This document shows, piece after piece, positions 18,368 through 26,964 of a stretch of 64,000 bases of DNA. Source of the stretch: Rathayibacter sp. VKM Ac-2856 (GTDB lineage Bacteria; Actinomycetota; Actinomycetes; Actinomycetales; Microbacteriaceae); the NCBI RefSeq assembly GCF_013205055.1, contig NZ_JABMLF010000004.1:372001-436000 (forward strand), in the 5' to 3' direction. A program made the position numbers and the translations under genes. The notes under the pieces were generated by a model. It was given only the letters and a program-made list of their open reading frames with translations. It was not told the DNA's origin and searched no databases. Each line of letters starts with the position of its first letter. Position 1 is the first letter of the stretch.

Positions 18368-18955
18368 CTACGCCTGGACGAGCACGAGCTCCTCGAGCGG
18401 CAGGCGCGTGCGGGGCGCGGTCTCGCGCTCGCGGAGCACGTCGCTGGCGAGCGCCTCCGGGCCGGCGAGCACGCCCACGGCGGCGACGGTCACGGGGTCG
18501 AAGCGCTCGTCGACGCCGAAGGCCGTGCGGATGCCGTCCTTCTCGAAGCCGGCCATCTGGTGCACGTGCAGTCCCTCGTGGTGCGCCTGGACGCTGAGGT
18601 GGGCGACGGCCTGGCCGAGGTCGTAGACGGCCCACGGGCGCGCCTCGCCCTTCTCGTCGACGGTCTCGGCGAGCGCGACGATCAGCGCGCCGGCCGAGCC
18701 GGCCCAGGCGGCGTTGAAGCCGACGAGGGTGCCGACGATGCTGTCGAACTCGGGCGTCCCGCGGCGCGCGACGATGAAGCGCGAGGGCTGCGAGTTGCCG
18801 GCCGAGGGGGACCAGCGGGCGGCCTCGAGCAGCGCGGTCAGCGTCGCGTCGGGGATCTCGGCCGTGGCGTCGTAGGAGCGGGGGCTCCAGCGCTCGGCCA
18901 GCACGTCGAGGATCGGGGCGCTGGTCGAGGCGGTGCGGGTGGCGGTATCGGTCAT
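18368..18955 (-). CDS. Nitroreductase family flavoprotein
   Basis: A 195-residue FMN-dependent oxidoreductase. The N-terminal RWSPRSYD and [19 protein letters not shown] motifs bind FMN phosphate, and the central region continues as in the HBN/nitroreductase-like group. Length is normal. It probably reduces nitro, quinone or similar substrates with NAD(P)H. A terminator separates it from the import operon, so shared function is not implied. Confidence 0.88.
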   Translation of the reverse strand: MTDTATRTASTSAPILDVLAERWSPRSYDATAEIPDATLTALLEAARWSPSAGNSQPSRFIVARRGTPEFDSIVGTLVGFNAAWAGSAGALIVALAETVDEKGEARPWAVYDLGQAVAHLSVQAHHEGLHVHQMAGFEKDGIRTAFGVDERFDPVTVAAVGVLAGPEALASDVLRERETAPRTRLPLEELVLVQA

Positions 18956-19102
18956 GGGGTGCTTCTCTCCGGGGATGTGCCGAGCAGGGAGGGCCTCGTC
19001 GCCCCACCGTCCCAACCGCGGGCCGCGCCCCGGCATTCCCCGCCCGCCGCGCGGGTCCCGTTCGCCCACGGAGGAGCACGGGGTCCTGTCGGTGCGGAAC
19101 GG

Positions 19103-19108
19103 TACCCT
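19103..19108 (+). promoter_or_regulatory. Likely -10 element TACCCT for lpd
   Basis: TACCCT precedes the lpd start by about 55 nt, giving a conventional leader that carries the ribosome binding site GGAGGA at 19152-19157. No clear -35 was read. Confidence 0.35.
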
Positions 19109-19163
19109 GGTAGACGGCGTGGTTCCCCGCGCGACATCTCACGACTCTGATGGAGGATCATCC

Positions 19164-20564
19164 ATGGCCCAGCACTTCGACGTCGTCGTCCTGGGGGCAG
19201 GCCCCGGTGGATACGTGGCCGCGATCCGTGCAGCCCAGCTCGGCAAGTCCGTCGCCATCGTCGAGAAGAAGTACTGGGGCGGTGTCTGCCTCAACGTGGG
19301 CTGCATCCCCTCCAAGGCCCTCCTGCGCAACGCGGAGCTCGCCCACATCTTCCACTCCCAGGCGAAGCAGTTCGGCATCTCGGGCGACGTCTCCTTCGAC
19401 TTCGGCGCTGCCTTCGACCGCAGCCGCACCGTCGCGGACGGACGCACCAAGGGCGTCCACTTCCTGATGAAGAAGAACAAGATCACCGAGTTCGACGGCA
19501 CCGGCTCCTTCACCGGCCCGCAGGGCCTCGACGTGCAGCTCACCAAGGGCGGCTCCGAGTCGCTCACCTTCGACGACGCGATCATCGCGACCGGCGCGAG
19601 CGTCCGCCTCCTCCCCGGCGTCGAGCTCTCCGAGAACGTCGTCACCTACGAGACCCAGATCATGACCCGCGAGCTGCCCGACACGATGGCCATCGTGGGC
19701 GCCGGCGCGATCGGCATGGAGTTCGCCTACGTCCTGAAGAACTACGGCGTCGACGTCACGATCATCGAGTTCATGGACCGCGCCCTCCCCAACGAGGACC
19801 CGGACGTCTCCAAGGAGATCCAGAAGCAGTACAAGAAGCTCGGCGTCGAGATCCTCACCTCCACCAAGGTCGAGTCCGTCGTCGACAAGGACGGCTACGT
19901 CACCGTCACGTACACCGGCAAGGACGGCACGCAGTCGACCCTCGAGGTCGACAAGGTCCTCATGTCGATCGGCTGGGTCCCCCGCGTCGAGGGCTTCGGC
20001 CTCGAGAAGACGGGCGTCGAGGTCACCGAGCGCGGCGCCATCGGCATCGACGAGTACATGCGCACCAACGTGCCGCACATCTACGCGATCGGCGACGTCA
20101 CGGCGAAGCTCCAGCTCGCGCACGTCGCGGAGGCGCAGGGCGTCGTCGCCGCCGAGACCATCGCCGGGGCCGAGACCCAGACGCTCGGCGACTACCGGAT
20201 GATGCCGCGCGCCACCTTCTGCCAGCCGCAGATCGCGTCCTTCGGCCTCACCGAGAAGCAGGCGACGGACGAGGGCCACGAGATCACCGTCTCGACCTTC
20301 CCGTTCATGGCCAACGGCAAGGCGCACGGCCTCGGCGAGCCCACCGGCTTCGTCAAGCTCATCGCGAGCAAGCAGTACGGCGAGCTCCTCGGCGCCCACA
20401 TGATCGGCCCCGACGTGTCCGAGCTGCTCCCCGAGCTCACGCTCGCGCAGAAGTGGGACCTCACGGCGACCGAGCTGGCCCGCAACGTGCACACCCACCC
20501 CACGCTGTCGGAGGCGCTCCAGGAGGGCTTCCACGGTCTCAAGGGCCACATGATCAACATGTAG
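19164..20564 (+). CDS. lpd: Dihydrolipoyl dehydrogenase
   Basis: A 466-residue FAD-dependent E3 component that reoxidises dihydrolipoamide in the 2-oxoacid dehydrogenase and glycine-cleavage complexes. The FAD motif [10 protein letters not shown] is at the N-terminus, redox cysteines Cys42 and Cys47 sit in [13 protein letters not shown], the NAD motif reads [10 protein letters not shown], and the catalytic His445-Glu450 pair is in HTHPTLSE. A good ribosome binding site, GGAGGA, lies 7 nt before the ATG. It stands alone with no E1 or E2 genes nearby. Its DNA uses fewer extreme-GC codons than neighbours, as expected for a strongly expressed gene. Confidence 0.97.
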   Translation: MAQHFDVVVLGAGPGGYVAAIRAAQLGKSVAIVEKKYWGGVCLNVGCIPSKALLRNAELAHIFHSQAKQFGISGDVSFDFGAAFDRSRTVADGRTKGVHFLMKKNKITEFDGTGSFTGPQGLDVQLTKGGSESLTFDDAIIATGASVRLLPGVELSENVVTYETQIMTRELPDTMAIVGAGAIGMEFAYVLKNYGVDVTIIEFMDRALPNEDPDVSKEIQKQYKKLGVEILTSTKVESVVDKDGYVTVTYTGKDGTQSTLEVDKVLMSIGWVPRVEGFGLEKTGVEVTERGAIGIDEYMRTNVPHIYAIGDVTAKLQLAHVAEAQGVVAAETIAGAETQTLGDYRMMPRATFCQPQIASFGLTEKQATDEGHEITVSTFPFMANGKAHGLGEPTGFVKLIASKQYGELLGAHMIGPDVSELLPELTLAQKWDLTATELARNVHTHPTLSEALQEGFHGLKGHMINM

Positions 20565-20580
20565 CTCCCCCGCACCGCGT

Positions 20581-20700
20581 GCTCCGGCTCGCGACTGCAC
20601 CGGCTCCGGCTCGCAGAACCCGCCTCGGCTCGTCCGATCGCGCGGATCCTGCGAGCCGGAGCCGTTTCTGCGAGCCGGGGGTGTTTCCGCGAGCCGGAGG
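20581..20700. repeat. Array of GCGAGCCGGAG motifs with a 15-bp stem, likely lpd terminator
   Basis: CGGCTCCGGCTCGCA (20601-20615) and its exact complement (20650-20664) form a stem followed by TTTCTG. Further copies of the arm occur at 20581-20592 in one orientation and near 20670-20680 and 20688-20699 in the other. It probably terminates lpd. Confidence 0.6.
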
Positions 20701-20740
20701 GCCGGACCTCCGGCTCGACGAGCCCGCCTACGCCCGCCGC

Positions 20741-20746
20741 TAGCGT
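20741..20746 (+). promoter_or_regulatory. -10 element TAGCGT for leaderless GNAT gene
   Basis: TAGCGT lies 6 nt before the ATG at 20753. Confidence 0.5.
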
Positions 20747-20752
20747 GAGCGG

Positions 20753-21505
20753 ATGGATCCGCGCCTCCTCGACCGCCTCGCCGCCGACGCCTGGCCGCCC
20801 CTCGAGCGCCGCGCGCTCGGCGGCTGGCAGCTGCGCGCCGCCGGGGGCGTGACCAAGCGGGCCAACTCGGTGCTGACCTCCGGCGCGGTCGACGACGTCG
20901 AGGAGGCGATCACGGCGGCGGAGGCGTTCGCCCGCGAGCAGCGCATCCCGCCGCTGTTCCAGCTCGGCCCCGCGACGCTCCCCGACGATCTGCCCGTGCG
21001 GCTCGCCCGCCGCGGCTACGCCCCGCACGATCGCACGCTCGTGCTGACCGGCTCCGTGACGCAGGCGCTCGCCGCACTGGGACCCGCCTCCGCTCCGGTC
21101 GAGACGGCCGACGCCCCCGGCGACGACTGGCTCTCGCTCTGGTGGTCGGTGGACGGCCGCGGGGGCGACGCCGAGCGCGCGATCGCCGAGCGGATCCTCC
21201 GGGGCTGCGACTCCTCCTACGCCCTGCTGCGCGACGCGAGCGGCCCCGCCGCCTGCGGTCGGCTCGCCCGGGCCACCGCTGAGGACGGGGAGCCCTGGTG
21301 CGGCCTGTTCGCCCTGGCGACCCGGCCCGGCGCCCGCCGCCGCGGCCACGCCGCCGCGATCCTCCGCGCCCTCCTCGGGCAGGCGGCCGCCCGCGGCGTC
21401 GACCGCCTCTGGATCCAGGTGCTCGCCGACAACGCCCCCGCCCGCCGCCTCTACGCCTCCCTGGGCTGCCGCGCCTCCTCCTCCTACGACTACTGGCGCG
21501 CGTGA
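20753..21505 (+). CDS. GNAT family N-acetyltransferase
   Basis: A 250-residue protein whose C-terminal half has the GNAT acetyl-CoA pyrophosphate loop in TRPGARRRGHAAAILRALL (about residues 190-208) and the following WIQVLADNAPARRLYASLGC, typical of the last strands of the fold. The N-terminal half (ERRALGGWQLRAAGGVTKRANSVL) resembles the aminoglycoside/amino-acid acetyltransferase-type N-domain found in two-domain actinobacterial GNATs. Acceptor substrate is unknown. The start is supported by a -10 element 6 nt upstream. Confidence 0.85.
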   Translation: MDPRLLDRLAADAWPPLERRALGGWQLRAAGGVTKRANSVLTSGAVDDVEEAITAAEAFAREQRIPPLFQLGPATLPDDLPVRLARRGYAPHDRTLVLTGSVTQALAALGPASAPVETADAPGDDWLSLWWSVDGRGGDAERAIAERILRGCDSSYALLRDASGPAACGRLARATAEDGEPWCGLFALATRPGARRRGHAAAILRALLGQAAARGVDRLWIQVLADNAPARRLYASLGCRASSSYDYWRA

Positions 21506-21521
21506 CCCCGCCCCCCGCCCT

Positions 21522-21584
21522 CCGCGAGATGCCACTTGTGCACGCGACACGCCGTGGAAAGCGTGCACAAGTGGCATCTCGCGG
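21522..21584. repeat. 63-bp palindromic element, copy A (likely bidirectional terminator)
   Basis: The element begins CCGCGAGATGCCACTTGTG and ends with its reverse complement. Here the pairing extends to 27 perfect base pairs (21519-21545 with 21561-21587) around a 15-nt loop. It lies between convergent genes. Copies of identical length occur at 50736-50798 (inverted) and 56441-56503. Confidence 0.8.
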
Positions 21585-21598
21585 AGGGGGGAGAGGCG

Positions 21599-22627
21599 TC
21601 AGCCGGCGAGGAGCGTGCGGGCCACGGACTCGGCGCGGGCGGCGTCGCCCGTGACGAGCACGCGCCACCAGACGTCGTCGGCCAGCACGTCGATCTCGCA
21701 CGAGCCGCCGCCGCAGCCGGAGAGGGCCTTGTCGCCGAGGCCGTCGAGAGGCGTGAGCGGCACGGCGAGCCCCGTCGTCAGCGACAGGTTCCGCCAGCCG
21801 TCCTCGCCGTTCGGCAGCGCGTCGACAGTCAGCCCGGCGTAGCTGCTGCTCGTCGCGTCGGTCCAGGTGCACGAGGCGTAGCCTGCGCGGGCCGCGGCCG
21901 CGGCGGAGGCGGTCGAGGGAGCGACGCCCTCGGTCCCGCTCCCCGGCGTCGCGTCGACGAGACCCGCGGCCGTCGCCAGCTGCTCGCCGGTCAGCAGATC
22001 GGCGCAGACCGGCGCGGTCGCGGTGACGGGCTCGTCGAGCCGCCCGACGGCGACCGCGGCGGTGACGGTCGCCAGTGCGGCGAGGTCCGTATCGGCAGGT
22101 GAGCCGGTCAGCGCGAGCGTCACCCAGGTCGTTCCGGTCAGCAGATCGACGGAGCACACCTCGACCGAGCAGGAGCTCCAGGCCTCGACGTCGGTCGCCA
22201 GCCGCGTCCTCGCCGAGAGGCCGGCCGCGGCGAACGCGTCGGCCGCGTCCTCGGCGGCGGACGCGGTGATCGACGCCGTGCCGTCCTCCTGGTACCAGGC
22301 GCAGGTCAGCAGCCCGCCGTTCTCCTGCGCGGACTCGCGGATCAGCTCGGCCGAGGAGCGCACCGCCTCGTCCCGCGTCCCCTCCAGCGAGCCGGCGGCG
22401 ACCCCGAGCGCGCTCGAGGCGCGCGAGACGGGCAGCAGGGCGTCGCAATCGAGCCGCGCGGCCGACGAGCGGGTCGGGCTCGGAGAGGCGTCGGCCGAAG
22501 CCGAAGCCGAAGCCGACGCCGTCGCGCTCGCCGTCCCCTCGCCCTCCGGCTCGGCCGCCGAGCAGCCCGCGAGCAGCCCCAGCGCGACGAGCAGCGCCGC
22601 CCCCGCCCCGACGGCGCGCGCCCTCAC
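21599..22627 (-). CDS. Putative secreted lipoprotein
   Basis: A 342-residue lipoprotein of unknown function. A hydrophobic signal ends in the lipobox LLAGC with the lipidated cysteine near residue 22, followed by an Ala/Ser-rich linker of about 25 residues (SASASASADAS). Two similar halves are suggested: each has a cysteine-containing LxC(D/A)xLL segment (LDCDALLPVS and PVCADLLTGEQ), then a TCAWYQ or SCTWTD segment, and CSVEVCSVD or CGGGSCEID. The repeat suggests an internal duplication. The GTG start overlaps the stop of the threonine aldolase gene by 4 bp, so the two are co-expressed. Confidence 0.7.
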   Translation of the reverse strand: MRARAVGAGAALLVALGLLAGCSAAEPEGEGTASATASASASASADASPSPTRSSAARLDCDALLPVSRASSALGVAAGSLEGTRDEAVRSSAELIRESAQENGGLLTCAWYQEDGTASITASAAEDAADAFAAAGLSARTRLATDVEAWSSCSVEVCSVDLLTGTTWVTLALTGSPADTDLAALATVTAAVAVGRLDEPVTATAPVCADLLTGEQLATAAGLVDATPGSGTEGVAPSTASAAAAARAGYASCTWTDATSSSYAGLTVDALPNGEDGWRNLSLTTGLAVPLTPLDGLGDKALSGCGGGSCEIDVLADDVWWRVLVTGDAARAESVARTLLAG

Positions 22628-23706
22628 GCGGCCAGCTCGCGCTCGATCGCCGCCGTGAAGGCGTCGATGTCGTCCTCGGCCATGTCGAACGAGCAGACCC
22701 AGCGCACCTCGCCCGTCGCCGGGTTCCAGTCGTAGAAGCGGTAGGCGGCGCGGAGCCGGTCGGCGACCCCCTCGGGCAGGGTCGCGAAGACCGCGTTCGC
22801 CTGCGTCGGCTGCGTGAAGGCGAGCCCGGTGATCCGCCCCGCGGCCACCGCCTCGTCCAGCTGCGAGCGCAGCCGCGCCGCCATCGCGTTCGCGTGCCGC
22901 GCCGAGCGCAGCCAGAGCGGCTCCGCCTCGCCGTCCCCGCCGAGCATCGCGAGCAGCTGCGCGGAGAGGAAGCGCATCTTGGAGGAGAGCTGCATGTTGG
23001 TCTTGCGGAGAAACGTCAGCCCGCTGGACGCCTCGGGGTCGAGCACGACGATCGCCTCGCCGAGCAGCATGCCGTTCTTGGTGCCGCCGAAGGACAGCAC
23101 GTCGACTCCGGCGTCGGTGGTGAAGGCGCGCAGCGGCAGTCCGAGGGCCGCGCCGGCGTTCGCGATCCGGGCGCCGTCCATGTGCAGGCGCATCCCCCGT
23201 TCGTGGGCCTGGTCGGCCAGGGCGCGCACCTCCTCCGGGGTGTAGACCGTGCCGAGCTCCGTCGACTGCGTGATCGACACGACCAGCGGCTGGGCGCGGT
23301 GCTCGTCGCCGAAGCCCCAGGCCTGCTGGTCGACGAGCGCGGGCGTGAGCTTCCCGTCCGGGCTCTCGACGGTGAGGATCTTGATGCCGCCGACCTTCTC
23401 GGGCGCCCCGCCCTCGTCGGAGTTGATGTGCGCTGTGCCGGCCGAGACGACCGCGCCCCAGCGGGGCAGCATCGACTGCAGACCGGTGACGTTCGCCCCG
23501 GTGCCGTTGAAGACGGGGAAGGCCTCGGCCTGCTCGCCGAACTCGCGGCGGAAGACGCGCTGCAGCTCCGCGGTGTAGACGTCCTCGCCGTAGGCGACCT
23601 GGTGCGCGCCGTTCGCGGCGGCGATCGCGGCGAGCACCTCCTCGTGCACGCCGGAGTAGTTGTCGGAGGCGAAGCCGCGGAGGTCGGGGTCGTGCAGAGC
23701 GCTCAT
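22624..23706 (-). CDS. Threonine aldolase / beta-eliminating lyase family
   Basis: A 360-residue fold-type I PLP enzyme that cleaves L-threonine or allo-threonine to glycine and acetaldehyde. The N-terminal DNYSGVHEEVLAAI and NGTGANV segments, HMDGAR aspartate, and the PLP lysine Lys210 in SFGGTKNG are all visible. Other beta-hydroxy amino acids are possible substrates. A downstream lipoprotein gene overlaps its stop by 4 bp. Upstream, GAGGAT stands 6 nt before the ATG as a weak leaderless-type promoter. Confidence 0.9.
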   Translation of the reverse strand: MSALHDPDLRGFASDNYSGVHEEVLAAIAAANGAHQVAYGEDVYTAELQRVFRREFGEQAEAFPVFNGTGANVTGLQSMLPRWGAVVSAGTAHINSDEGGAPEKVGGIKILTVESPDGKLTPALVDQQAWGFGDEHRAQPLVVSITQSTELGTVYTPEEVRALADQAHERGMRLHMDGARIANAGAALGLPLRAFTTDAGVDVLSFGGTKNGMLLGEAIVVLDPEASSGLTFLRKTNMQLSSKMRFLSAQLLAMLGGDGEAEPLWLRSARHANAMAARLRSQLDEAVAAGRITGLAFTQPTQANAVFATLPEGVADRLRAAYRFYDWNPATGEVRWVCSFDMAEDDIDAFTAAIERELAA

Positions 23707-23853
23707 GCCTCCATCCTCGCAGCCCGCCGCAGGCCGATCCTGGTGGCGTGCGCCCGTCCCTCCTGTGTTTCCAACATGTGAACGCACGATCTCCTGCAGG
23801 CCGATTGCCGTCAAGAAGTTGGTATCGGGTGGGAGGCAGGCCACTCTTGTCGT

Positions 23854-24555
23854 ATGCGCATGGACACTTCGGGGGCTGTCCGCGACATGCCCGCTCCTCC
23901 CGGGGTGGACGAGATCGCGGCACGCTTCGGCGATCCCGTCCTCGCCTTCGCCCCGCAGCCCCGTCTCGAGGAGTTCGCGGCGGCGCAGACCATGGCGCTC
24001 GGGCGCTTCGTCGAGATCTCCCTCTCGTACTCGTTCTTCAAGAATCCGCGCAATCGGGCCGACCCGGTCAACCACGTCCCGCTCACCCCCGAGCAGAAGC
24101 GCGCGATCGAGCGCGCCGAGAACGACCACCTCCCGCCGTGGATGGTCGATCAGGTCACGCGGATGCGCTATCCCGTGCTGTGGGAGGCGGTCCGCACCTC
24201 CGTGCCGATCCCCGCCGAGCGCAGCCGCCCGCTCGAGTCGCGCCTGGCCGCGCACATGGGCGACGTGCTCCGCAACACCTTCCCCGGCCGCGTCCGCACC
24301 CGCCGGGGCGGCATGCCGGTGGTCGCCGCCGCGCTCCGCGACGAGGACGTCGTGCGCGGCGTGCCGGTGATCGTCGACGGCGAGGCGCTGCGCGGCTACC
24401 GCGTCGACACCGACCCCGACGTGGTCGCGATCGGCGCCCGCGTCGACGGCCGCTACATGACCGTCGTGCTCGACCGGAAGATCGTCCCCGACATCCGCAT
24501 GGAGTTCGTCCGTCGTATCCCGCCACGTCCGGCCCCGGCGCAGCCCCGGCGCTGA
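23854..24555 (+). CDS. Hypothetical protein
   Basis: A 233-residue soluble protein that I do not recognise. It has no signal peptide, membrane span or familiar motif. Charged helices dominate residues 15-140 (for example LTPEQKRAIERAENDHLPPW), and a beta-rich part runs from about 150 to 220 (VPVIVDGEALRGYRVD, RYMTVVLDRKIVPDIRMEF). Codon usage and the high-GC third position are those of a real gene. It is divergent from the threonine aldolase gene and convergent with a response regulator. Confidence 0.65.
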   Translation: MRMDTSGAVRDMPAPPGVDEIAARFGDPVLAFAPQPRLEEFAAAQTMALGRFVEISLSYSFFKNPRNRADPVNHVPLTPEQKRAIERAENDHLPPWMVDQVTRMRYPVLWEAVRTSVPIPAERSRPLESRLAAHMGDVLRNTFPGRVRTRRGGMPVVAAALRDEDVVRGVPVIVDGEALRGYRVDTDPDVVAIGARVDGRYMTVVLDRKIVPDIRMEFVRRIPPRPAPAQPRR

Positions 24556-24619
24556 CGCCCGAACGGGCGCGCGAGCAGCGGCAGCGGGCACGATCGGACG
24601 CGGTCGCGGACCTGATCGG

Positions 24620-25288
24620 TCAGGAGCGCCCGGGCACCGCGATCCCGTGCTCGTAGGCGAAGACGACGGCCTGGATCCGGTCGCGGACGCGCAGCTTCAT
24701 CAGGATCTTCGACACGTGGGTCTTCACCGTGGCCTCGCCGACGTAGAGCTCGGCGGCGATCTCGGCGTTGGACGAGCCGCGCGCCAGGTGCACCAGCACC
24801 TCGCGCTCGCGGTCGGTCAGCTCGTCGATGCCGGGGTGGACGTCGGGACGCGCCGGCGCCGTCGCGAAGCGCTCCAGCACGCGGCGGGTGACGTCGGGTG
24901 CGAGCATCGCGTCGCCGCGCGCCACGACCTGGACGGCCTCGACGAGCTCCTCCGGCGACGCGTTCTTCAGCAGGAATCCGCTCGCTCCGGAGGACAGCGC
25001 CTCGAAGAGGTAGTCGTCGCGGTCGAAGGTGGTCAGGATGAGGACGCTGGAGCACAGCCGCGGGTCCTTGACGATCTCGCGAGTGGCGGCCAGGCCGTCC
25101 ATGCCGGGCATCTGCACGTCCATGCAGATGACGTCGGGGCAGAGCTCCGAGGCCCGGTCGATCGCCTCGATCCCCGTGCGGGCCTCGCCGACGACGACGA
25201 TCCCGGGCTCGGACTCGAGGATGGTGCGGAAACCGGCGCGCACGAGCTCCTGATCGTCGACGAGCAGCACTCGGACCTCGGCCGTCAT
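24620..25288 (-). CDS. Two-component response regulator, NarL/LuxR type
   Basis: A 222-residue regulator. The receiver domain has acidic residues Asp11-Asp12 and phospho-acceptor Asp57 (CMDVQMPGMDG), with the conserved lysine in GFLLKN. The C-terminal LuxR helix-turn-helix spans about residues 153-212 (LTDREREVLVHLARGSSNAEIA). Its start overlaps the histidine kinase stop by 4 bp, so the pair is one operon. Targets are unknown; no transporter of the usual DesKR or LiaSR type lies next to it. Confidence 0.94.
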   Translation of the reverse strand: MTAEVRVLLVDDQELVRAGFRTILESEPGIVVVGEARTGIEAIDRASELCPDVICMDVQMPGMDGLAATREIVKDPRLCSSVLILTTFDRDDYLFEALSSGASGFLLKNASPEELVEAVQVVARGDAMLAPDVTRRVLERFATAPARPDVHPGIDELTDREREVLVHLARGSSNAEIAAELYVGEATVKTHVSKILMKLRVRDRIQAVVFAYEHGIAVPGRS

Positions 25289-26652
25289 GCGCGCTCCCCG
25301 CTCGCTCGCTCCCGGCGCCCCCACGACACCTCGGACGACGCTACCGGCTCCCCGGCGATCACGCGGACGCTCGTGAGGGGGACGCGGGCGCGCACGAGGT
25401 AGCCCGCGCCGCTCGGACCGACCTCGACCGTGCCGCCCACGGCCGCCGCGCGCTCGCTCATGCCGGTGTGCCCGAGTCCGCAGGACGTCGCCGCGACGGG
25501 ATGCGCGCCCTCCCCGCCGTCGTCGGCGATCTCGAGCTCGACCGCGTCGTCGAGGTAGCGCAGGCGCACCTCGGCGCTCGCGCCGCGGCCCGCGTGCTTG
25601 CGCACGTTCGTGAGCGACTCCTGCGCGATCCGGTAGAGGCTGAGCCCGACGGTCGCGGGGATCTCGCGGGGCTCGCCGATCGTGCGGAACACCGCGGGGA
25701 CGCCGGAGTCGGCGGCGGCGGCCACCAGCTCCTCCAGCTGCCCGGCACCGCGGGTCGAGGCGGCGTCGGTCAGCGGATCGACGGCCGAGTCCTCGGCGCG
25801 GAGGGCGATCAGGATGCGGTGCAGCTCCTCGATCGCCGAGCGCGCGTCGTTCTCGATCGCGCTGAGCGCCGTCGCCGCCCGCGCCGGATCGCGCGCGAGC
25901 ACCCGCCGCGCCGCGCCCGCCTGCACGCCCATCACGCTGACGTGGTGCGCGACGACGTCGTGCAGCTCGCGGGCGATGCGCAGCCGCTCGGACGTCACCG
26001 CCTGGCGGGAGGAGCGGTCGCGCTCGTCGTCGAGCTCGGCCGTGCGCGACTCGAGCGCCTCGAGCCGGCGCGCCGACTGCCAGGACGCGTCGCCGAAGAC
26101 GTAGGCGCTGCCGAAGTAGAGGAGGTTCGCGACCACGGCCAGCGCCGACTCGGCCACGTAGGGCGGGAGCAGTCCCGCGGACTCCTCGGCCGGGAGCGGG
26201 CTGCTCACCGGGGCTCCGGTGGCGAGGGTGACGAGCAGCCAGCCGAGCATGCCGACCGCGATGACCGTGCGCACGACGAGCGCCAGGCGCCGATCCCGGC
26301 ACCAGGCCCCGACCGTGTAGAGCGCGAGGAAGAGGCAGATCTGGTTGAACAGCGACTCCGGCACCTGCAGGATCAGCCCGAGTGCGTAGACGGCGCTGAG
26401 CGCGACCGCCACGGACGCCGGGAAGCGCCGGCGCAGGGCGAGCGGAAGGGTCATCGTGAGCGCCCAGAGCGTGCTCACGGCGGGGTGGGCGGCGTCGGTG
26501 AAGCCCGCGGACGTGTAGAGGGCGACGGAGAGGAGGGTCGCGCCCAGGAGGACCCCGGCGGCGACGGTGTCGCGGACGTAGGCCGCGCGGGTCGGGGGTC
26601 GCCGCGTCCAGCCCGCGTCGAACGGGTCGGCAGTGACGGCGCCTGAGGGCAT
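25285..26652 (-). CDS. Sensor histidine kinase, HisKA_3 family
   Basis: A 455-residue membrane kinase. About five to six hydrophobic segments lie between residues 30 and 190, followed by a coiled coil and the HisKA_3 phospho-acceptor His231 in RELHDVVAHHVSVM. The HATPase_c domain follows, with N-box SLTNVRKHA and G-boxes IADDGGEG and GLGHTGMSERAAAVGG. It has no large extracellular sensor domain, so it may sense a membrane signal. The ATG follows TAGCGT by 7 nt. Confidence 0.93.
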   Translation of the reverse strand: MPSGAVTADPFDAGWTRRPPTRAAYVRDTVAAGVLLGATLLSVALYTSAGFTDAAHPAVSTLWALTMTLPLALRRRFPASVAVALSAVYALGLILQVPESLFNQICLFLALYTVGAWCRDRRLALVVRTVIAVGMLGWLLVTLATGAPVSSPLPAEESAGLLPPYVAESALAVVANLLYFGSAYVFGDASWQSARRLEALESRTAELDDERDRSSRQAVTSERLRIARELHDVVAHHVSVMGVQAGAARRVLARDPARAATALSAIENDARSAIEELHRILIALRAEDSAVDPLTDAASTRGAGQLEELVAAAADSGVPAVFRTIGEPREIPATVGLSLYRIAQESLTNVRKHAGRGASAEVRLRYLDDAVELEIADDGGEGAHPVAATSCGLGHTGMSERAAAVGGTVEVGPSGAGYLVRARVPLTSVRVIAGEPVASSEVSWGRRERASGERA

Positions 26653-26659
26653 GCGCCCC

Positions 26660-26665
26660 ACGCTA
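26660..26665 (-). promoter_or_regulatory. -10 element TAGCGT for the two-component operon
   Basis: Reverse-strand TAGCGT lies 7 nt before the histidine kinase ATG, fitting a leaderless mRNA. Confidence 0.5.
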
Positions 26666-26766
26666 ACCGACGACGGTCGGGCAGGCCGCCGCAAGAGACG
26701 CACGATGACGCTCCTCCCTCGGTCGTCGAGCAGCCGCACGGTGCTCGTTCCATGCTGGTCGGCGCC

Positions 26767-26955
26767 CATGCTGGTCGAGTAGCCGCCGGAGGCGGCGTAT
26801 CGAGACCCGGTGCACGGACGGTGGATCTCGATACGCCCGCTCCGCGGGCTACTCGATCAGCATGGTGGGACCCGCTGCGCGGGGTTGCTCGATCAGCTGG
26901 CGGGACCCGCTCAGCGGACCCGCTCGATCAGCGTGGTGGGACCCGCTGCCGGGGC
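26767..26955. repeat. Inverted pair of TCGAGTAGCC-family repeats plus degenerate units
   Basis: A forward unit (26767-26810) and reverse unit (26820-26864) form a head-to-head pair, followed by three degenerate partial copies around GGGACCCGCT to 26955. They fill the 312-bp gap between the histidine kinase and the DUF6421-like gene; nothing coding is seen. Confidence 0.8.
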
Positions 26956-26964
26956 ACCGCCACG

